Of a stretch of DNA of 9,235 nt, positions 6,443 through 9,235 are shown piece after piece. The stretch spans positions 1 through 9,235 of the forward strand of contig DAHWGX010000063.1 of assembly GCA_027335985.1 (NCBI GenBank), given 5' to 3'. The notes beneath the pieces were generated by a model. It made no database searches and had not been told where the DNA came from. It worked only from the letters and a program-made list of their open reading frames with translations. This DNA comes from Nitrospirota bacterium (lineage in GTDB: Bacteria > Nitrospirota_A > Leptospirillia > Leptospirillales > Leptospirillaceae). The position numbers and the translations under genes were made by a program. Every line of letters starts with the position of its first letter. Position 1 is the first letter of the stretch.

Positions 6443-7588
6443 TTGAGGGTTTTTTTCAGAAAACCGAAGAATTTCGTTCTTCTTTTCCTTGTACTGCTCG
6501 TATCTGGAATCCTTTTTCTCCATTTCAGAAAATCGGAACAAGGCCCCCCCCCATTCGTCACTCGGACCATCCACCGGGGAATCCTCCACCGGACAGTGAC
6601 GGCGACCGGACGACTCAAGGCGCTGAAAACCGTCCATGTCGGAACCCAGGTCAGCGGAATCATCACCCGGATCAACGTGGACTTCAATTCCCACGTCCGG
6701 ACTGGGGAGGTCCTGGCGCAGATCGATCCCGCCATCTACCGGACCCAGGTTTCCCAGGCAGAGTCCAATCTCGCGAAGATGCAGACGAAGATCACCCTCG
6801 ACCGGATCCAGATGACGCGCGACAAGGACCTGCTCCTGCACCACATCATCGCGCGCAGCACCTTCGACAGCGACCAGGCCCAGCTCATGATGGATCTCGC
6901 GACCAAAAAACAGCTTGCGGCGGCGCTGAAGCTAGTCAAGACCGATCTTGCCTACACCACGATCCGCGCCCCGATCGACGGGGTCGTGATCGCCCGCAAG
7001 GTGCAGATCGGACAGACGGTGACATCCGCCTTCAAGACCCCACGACTCTTCACCATCGCCCATGATCTTCGGGAGATGCGCCTCGACACCCGCGTCTCCG
7101 AGGCGGATATCGGCTCCGTTGCACCGGGACAGGCTGTCTCCTTTCGCGTCCCGGCCTATCCCGACAGAGTCTTTCGCGGCGCGGTCACCGTGGTGCGAGA
7201 CCATCCACGGACGGTCTCCCATGTCGTGACCTATGATGTCCTTTCCACCGTCCCCAACCCCGACACGCTTCTGAAACCGGGGATGACCGCCATGGTCACC
7301 ATCCATACGGGAGACATTCCCCGGGTCCTCCTGGTTCCGAACGGCGCCTTCGTCTACCGACCTCCTGAAAAATACCTCTCCGACCTCTCGTCGATCCGGA
7401 AGAAAAACCAGAATTTCATCTTTCTCCTGAAGGAATCCGGAAAGAAATGGAAGGTCGTTCCCGTTCCCGTAACAATAGGACCGACTGACGGCCTCGTATC
7501 GATGGTCAGCGGAAATCTTTCGGAGGGAGATCGGGTCATCGTTCGCGATCAGGAAGGACACACTCCCTCCCGGGGCCTTTTCCCGTGA
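6443..7588 (+). CDS. MacA/HlyD-family periplasmic adaptor (membrane fusion protein)
   Basis: Adaptors of this family link an inner-membrane exporter to a TolC-like outer-membrane channel across the periplasm. With the TTG start at 6443 the product is 381 residues. It has an N-terminal membrane anchor (about 10-28), a first half of the lipoyl/biotinyl-like domain (about 62-95, GTQVSGIITRI...GEVLAQID), an alpha-helical hairpin (about 97-170), a second lipoyl half (171-195, IRAPIDGVV), a beta-barrel domain (about 205-290, with LKPGMTAMVTI) and a C-terminal membrane-proximal domain. I prefer 6443 because AGGGAG lies 9 bases upstream and the anchor then follows at once. The frame is open from a GTG at 6323, but the added residues look non-coding. 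It should partner the ATPase and permease upstream. The order, adaptor last with its own leader, is less usual than adaptor first. Confidence 0.9.
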   Translation: MRVFFRKPKNFVLLFLVLLVSGILFLHFRKSEQGPPPFVTRTIHRGILHRTVTATGRLKALKTVHVGTQVSGIITRINVDFNSHVRTGEVLAQIDPAIYRTQVSQAESNLAKMQTKITLDRIQMTRDKDLLLHHIIARSTFDSDQAQLMMDLATKKQLAAALKLVKTDLAYTTIRAPIDGVVIARKVQIGQTVTSAFKTPRLFTIAHDLREMRLDTRVSEADIGSVAPGQAVSFRVPAYPDRVFRGAVTVVRDHPRTVSHVVTYDVLSTVPNPDTLLKPGMTAMVTIHTGDIPRVLLVPNGAFVYRPPEKYLSDLSSIRKKNQNFIFLLKESGKKWKVVPVPVTIGPTDGLVSMVSGNLSEGDRVIVRDQEGHTPSRGLFP

Positions 7589-7603
7589 GGGGCTGCGACA
7601 CCA

Positions 7604-7630
7604 AAAAGCTCGAAGGGAGGTCTAGCTTTT
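7604..7630. terminator. Inverted repeat between convergent genes
   Basis: AAAAGCT (7604-7610) and AGCTTTT (7624-7630) form a 7-bp stem with a 13-base loop, at the junction where the adaptor gene and the PilZ-like gene meet tail to tail. It even covers the TAG of the latter. The A/T ends of the arms give each strand a short T-run, so it could be a weak bidirectional terminator. Confidence 0.35.
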
Positions 7631-8194
7631 CCCCTTGAAGGCCAGAATCTCCCGCTGTCGCAAGACCAGGTACTGAAGAAGGGATTCCCGCATTTCTCCT
7701 TCCAGCCCCGTCCATGCTCCCGTAATTGCGTAGCCGGCTTTAGAGGAAGGCCCCATCTCTTCCGGCCAGGACTCGCATCGGAGAACGGTCAGATCACAAT
7801 CGATCTCCGAGACAGGCAAAGTCGGGAGTTCGAGGATAATCCCCCCCCTCACCCCCGGATCGGAAGGATCCTGAGCATAGAAGGTCAAGGCCTTCTCAGA
7901 AATGATGACGGGGACGACGCGGGGAAGACGAAGCGGCTCACCCCGGGAGAGGCGGTCGAGACTGTCGAGGATGCGCCCCATGCGGAGATCCAGAGACTGA
8001 TAGAGCCCGACCCAGGGAATTTCGGAGTCAGGGAGAGTCGATGCCCGGGGAAAGGCGATCAGAGGGCGTCGACGCCGTGAAAATGGATGGTCGGCGGCAC
8101 CGGATGAAACTCCTGGGAGGAAAAGCAGGGGAAGGCGATCATCGACCCTGAGCGGAGAATGGAACGAATCCTCTCCCCGTTTTTGTCCGTTCAA
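7622..8194 (-). CDS. PilZ-like protein, possibly atypical (tPilZ) type
   Basis: PilZ domains are cytoplasmic c-di-GMP sensors or their non-binding relatives, often controlling motility and attachment. In this 190-residue product, residues 60-83 form a helix with regularly spaced hydrophobics (LYQSLDLRMGRILDSLDRL), as in tetramer-forming tPilZ proteins. Residues about 92-183 follow the PilZ beta-barrel pattern: VIISEKALTFYA, GGIILELPTLP, DLTVLRCE and AGYAITGAWTGL. A C-terminal helix ends in YLVLRQREI, typical of PilZ. The canonical RxxxR and D/NxSxxG ligand motifs are not convincingly present (IISEKAL has Ala in place of Gly), so c-di-GMP binding is doubtful. The only start after the in-frame stop at 8222-8224 is TTG at 8194, with no good SD, so the N-terminus is uncertain and a frameshift there is possible. 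It is the last gene of a three-gene unit. Confidence 0.65.
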   Translation of the reverse strand: MNGQKRGEDSFHSPLRVDDRLPLLFLPGVSSGAADHPFSRRRRPLIAFPRASTLPDSEIPWVGLYQSLDLRMGRILDSLDRLSRGEPLRLPRVVPVIISEKALTFYAQDPSDPGVRGGIILELPTLPVSEIDCDLTVLRCESWPEEMGPSSKAGYAITGAWTGLEGEMRESLLQYLVLRQREILAFKGKS

Positions 8195-8221
8195 CGGGAA
8201 GAGTTCCGAAAGAAAACGGCA

Positions 8222-8431
8222 TCAAGCAAAAAAATCCACCTTCCGGGGAGTTTCGGAACGCGATCGCTCTTCCCTTCGGGCTTCCTGCTCCCGCATTCGG
8301 GAACGCTCTTCCTCCCCCCGGGAAGCCTCTTCCGACCGTCGCGCCGCGACGCGTTCAGAAGTCCGGTCCTGAGGCTCGGTCCGTCCTACCGGTTGATCAA
8401 GATTCGTGATGTTATTGACTCCAAAGGACAT
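8222..8431 (-). CDS. Small Arg/Glu-rich hypothetical protein, 69 aa
   Basis: I do not recognise this protein. The ATG at 8431 has GGGAG 6 bases upstream, a good ribosome site. Residues 1-16 are uncharged and Asn-rich (MSFGVNNITNLDQPVG). Residues about 17-64 are dominated by Arg, Glu and Ser, a composition typical of a coiled coil or disordered charged segment, and it ends in the hydrophobic VDFFA. There is no signal peptide or membrane segment. It sits 32 bp after the 154-aa gene and in the same frame as, and directly before, the PilZ-like gene, so all three are probably co-transcribed. Its clear SD and its place in the unit make it likely to be real despite the small size. Confidence 0.6.
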   Translation of the reverse strand: MSFGVNNITNLDQPVGRTEPQDRTSERVAARRSEEASRGEEERSRMREQEARREERSRSETPRKVDFFA

Positions 8432-8463
8432 CTGAGGCTCCCAAAAGACGGTCCATTCATTTA

Positions 8464-8928
8464 TTATGCGGTCTGGTTGAGTTTCATTCCCTGAAACATC
8501 ATATAGGCTTCCCGTGCGGCCATCCGGCTCTCTTCATAGGCGCCGACCCGCACCCCCGAGGCACCGATCCCGTCAGGGAGAGGCGTTTCGGAAGGCGGAA
8601 GAGGCGCTCCCTGAAAGTGGTTCCCGACCTTTCTGGTTCCGTCATTCTGGTCGGTCTCGTGAACGACGATATCCGTGACGATGCTTCGTCCCATCGGCTG
8701 GGAATAGACAGAAACCTTTGCCGGAACGGAACCGACGGAGTCAATCCCCGCCAGAACCCGGGAAACGACCCCCATATCCGAAAAACTGTCCGGAGATCGA
8801 ACGGAAACCGTTCGTGCCGGGGAGGCGACGGGCAGGGTCGGAGAAGCCGCACCGGATGGGTCGGACAGGCGCACGACACCTCTTCCTCTTTCCCCCACTC
8901 CCTGGACTTCCAACCTCTCGATACCCAT
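8464..8928 (-). CDS. Hypothetical protein, 154 aa, first gene of PilZ-linked unit
   Basis: I do not recognise a family. The ATG at 8928 has GGGAG 8 bases upstream and a promoter about 60 bases ahead. The N-terminal third is Ser/Pro/Val-rich and looks unstructured. A middle part (about 52-100) has alternating hydrophobic residues suggestive of beta strands (AKVSVYSQ, SIVTDIVVHE). Residues about 108-122 are Pro-rich. The C-terminus (131-149, YEESRMAAREAYMMFQGMK) looks like an amphipathic helix. There is no signal peptide or transmembrane segment. A second frame is open across the same stretch, but its Arg/Ser/Pro-heavy product looks like a shadow. Being co-directional with a PilZ-like protein suggests a motility or surface role, but that is inference. 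Confidence 0.6.
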   Translation of the reverse strand: MGIERLEVQGVGERGRGVVRLSDPSGAASPTLPVASPARTVSVRSPDSFSDMGVVSRVLAGIDSVGSVPAKVSVYSQPMGRSIVTDIVVHETDQNDGTRKVGNHFQGAPLPPSETPLPDGIGASGVRVGAYEESRMAAREAYMMFQGMKLNQTA

Positions 8929-8972
8929 CCCGGACTCTCCCGGAAAAGATCAATCATTTTTTCGACCCATAG

Positions 8973-8996
8973 ATTACCACTCTTTTATATTACCAC
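8973..8996. repeat. Tandem 8-bp repeat at the promoter
   Basis: ATTACCAC occurs exactly twice, at 8973-8980 and 8989-8996, with a 16-bp period. On the minus strand this is GTGGTAAT twice, one copy over the -10 and the other at the expected start of transcription. Such placement would suit an operator bound by a repressor, but the repeat is short and could be chance. Confidence 0.4.
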
Positions 8997-9014
8997 GATC
9001 AATCCGCAGGTCAA
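8987..9014 (-). promoter_or_regulatory. Promoter of the three-gene PilZ-linked unit
   Basis: On the minus strand, TTGACC (complement of 9009-9014) and TAATAT (complement of 8987-8992) are 16 bp apart. Transcription would start near 8980, leaving a leader of about 52 bases before the ATG at 8928. The -10 overlaps one copy of the 8-bp tandem repeat at 8973-8996. Confidence 0.5.
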
Positions 9015-9075
9015 GAAACCCGAAAACCCGACCGATCCCTGCCATACACGACCAGGGACCAGGGAGATCTATCCG

Positions 9076-9095
9076 GTAAAGTCTGAGTCCTCGAC
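9076..9095 (-). other. Presumed omega-RNA guide segment (flank of IS right end)
   Basis: These 20 bases directly follow the TCAA end of the IS element on the minus strand. In IS200/IS605 systems the host sequence after the right end becomes the guide part of the TnpB omega RNA. The assignment depends on 9096 being the true element end. Confidence 0.35.
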
Positions 9096-9105
9096 TTGAC
9101 GTCCT

Positions 9106-9235
9106 CCCCTCCGTGAACGAAGGGGATTCCTTCCTGCCAACTCCCCGGACTGAAAACGGGGATGGATCGGCGGGCCTGAAAGGTCAGGCCGCCGACTCGG
9201 AGGTTTTCGCCTCCGAACAGGCGCTACGGGCGTGC
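9106..9235 (-). ncRNA. Probable omega RNA (reRNA) scaffold, 3' part
   Basis: Four stem-loops are stacked here: 9106-9125; 9142-9162 (TCCCCG with CGGGGA); 9167-9195 (about 12 pairs with one bulged base, loop AAGG); and 9198-9215 (CGGAGG with CCTCCG, loop TTTTCG). This array, overlapping the tnpB 3' end and running to the IS right end, is the known layout of the RNA that guides TnpB nuclease. The 5' boundary is outside the window, and expression is not shown by sequence. Confidence 0.5.
9184..9235 (-). CDS. tnpB: C-terminal end of a probable TnpB (partial)
   Basis: On the minus strand one frame reads HARSACSEAKTSESAA and then TGA at 9186-9184. TnpB proteins commonly end in a low-complexity tail of this kind that overlaps the omega RNA and stops inside the right end, so this is probably the final 16 residues of a tnpB whose body lies beyond the window. 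Another frame is also open here, and no catalytic residue can be seen, so the call rests on position and context. Confidence 0.4.
   Translation of the reverse strand, partial: HARSACSEAKTSESAA

Larger units (their letters stand above)
9096..9235 (-). mobile_element. Right end of an IS200/IS605 (IS1341-type) element, truncated by the window edge
   Basis: Read on the minus strand, the sequence ends in a GGAATCCCC...GGGGAGGACGTCAA pattern characteristic of the right ends of TnpB-carrying IS605-family elements. TCAA is the known right-end cleavage tetranucleotide of IS608-like members. A subterminal stem-loop lies at 9106-9125 (CCCCT with AGGGG, plus two inner pairs, loop TGAA). Elements of this group have no terminal inverted repeats, only such hairpins. 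The rest of the element lies to the right of the window. It sits about 80 bp upstream of the promoter of the three-gene minus-strand unit. Confidence 0.65.

Noticed and set aside
8499..8957. Minus-strand frame of 152 codons overlapping the 154-aa gene
   Set aside because: The product is very Arg/Ser/Pro-heavy with scattered Cys and Trp, typical of a shadow. The other frame has a better SD and a more protein-like composition.
9106..9215. CRISPR-like repeats
   Set aside because: The hairpins at the right edge differ in sequence and spacing and fit an IS605 right end and omega RNA, not a direct-repeat array.

Overview
The window reads as a chromosomal stretch of a flagellated, Gram-negative-type bacterium of moderately high GC. 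The evidence is the flagellar switch gene fliM, a MacA/MacB-type envelope exporter and a PilZ-like protein. The style of the genes suggests a Nitrospirota or deltaproteobacterial relative, with Leptospirillum-like organisms as one guess. I cannot fix the taxon from sequence alone.

Left part (1-3453). A CAU-anticodon tRNA with its own promoter opens the window. It is followed by a short plus-strand ORF whose Shine-Dalgarno sequence is locked in a strong hairpin. Then comes a minus-strand block: a zinc alcohol dehydrogenase, a dienelactone-hydrolase-family enzyme 14 bp behind it, and fliM after an 89-bp gap. fliM has no fliN or other flagellar gene beside it here.

Middle part (3454-7621). A divergent intergenic region holds candidate promoters for both directions. 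The plus-strand block is inorganic pyrophosphatase (ppa), an ABC ATPase 6 bp later, a MacB/FtsX-type permease overlapping it by one base, and, after a 277-bp gap with its own promoter-like element, a MacA/HlyD-type membrane fusion protein. ATPase, permease and fusion protein should form one inner-membrane exporter needing a TolC-like outer-membrane channel, which is not in the window.

Right part (7622-9235). A minus-strand three-gene unit contains an unrecognised 154-residue protein, a 69-residue Arg/Glu-rich protein and a PilZ-like protein. It is preceded by a recognisable promoter with a tandem 8-bp repeat. The far right edge holds the right end of an IS200/IS605 (IS1341-type) element: the last codons of a probable tnpB and a stack of hairpins typical of the omega RNA, ending in TCAA. 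The body of that element is outside the window.

The most unusual points are the SD-sequestering hairpin in front of the tRNA-linked small ORF, the uncharacterised PilZ-linked trio, and the truncated TnpB/omega-RNA end with its readable guide segment.
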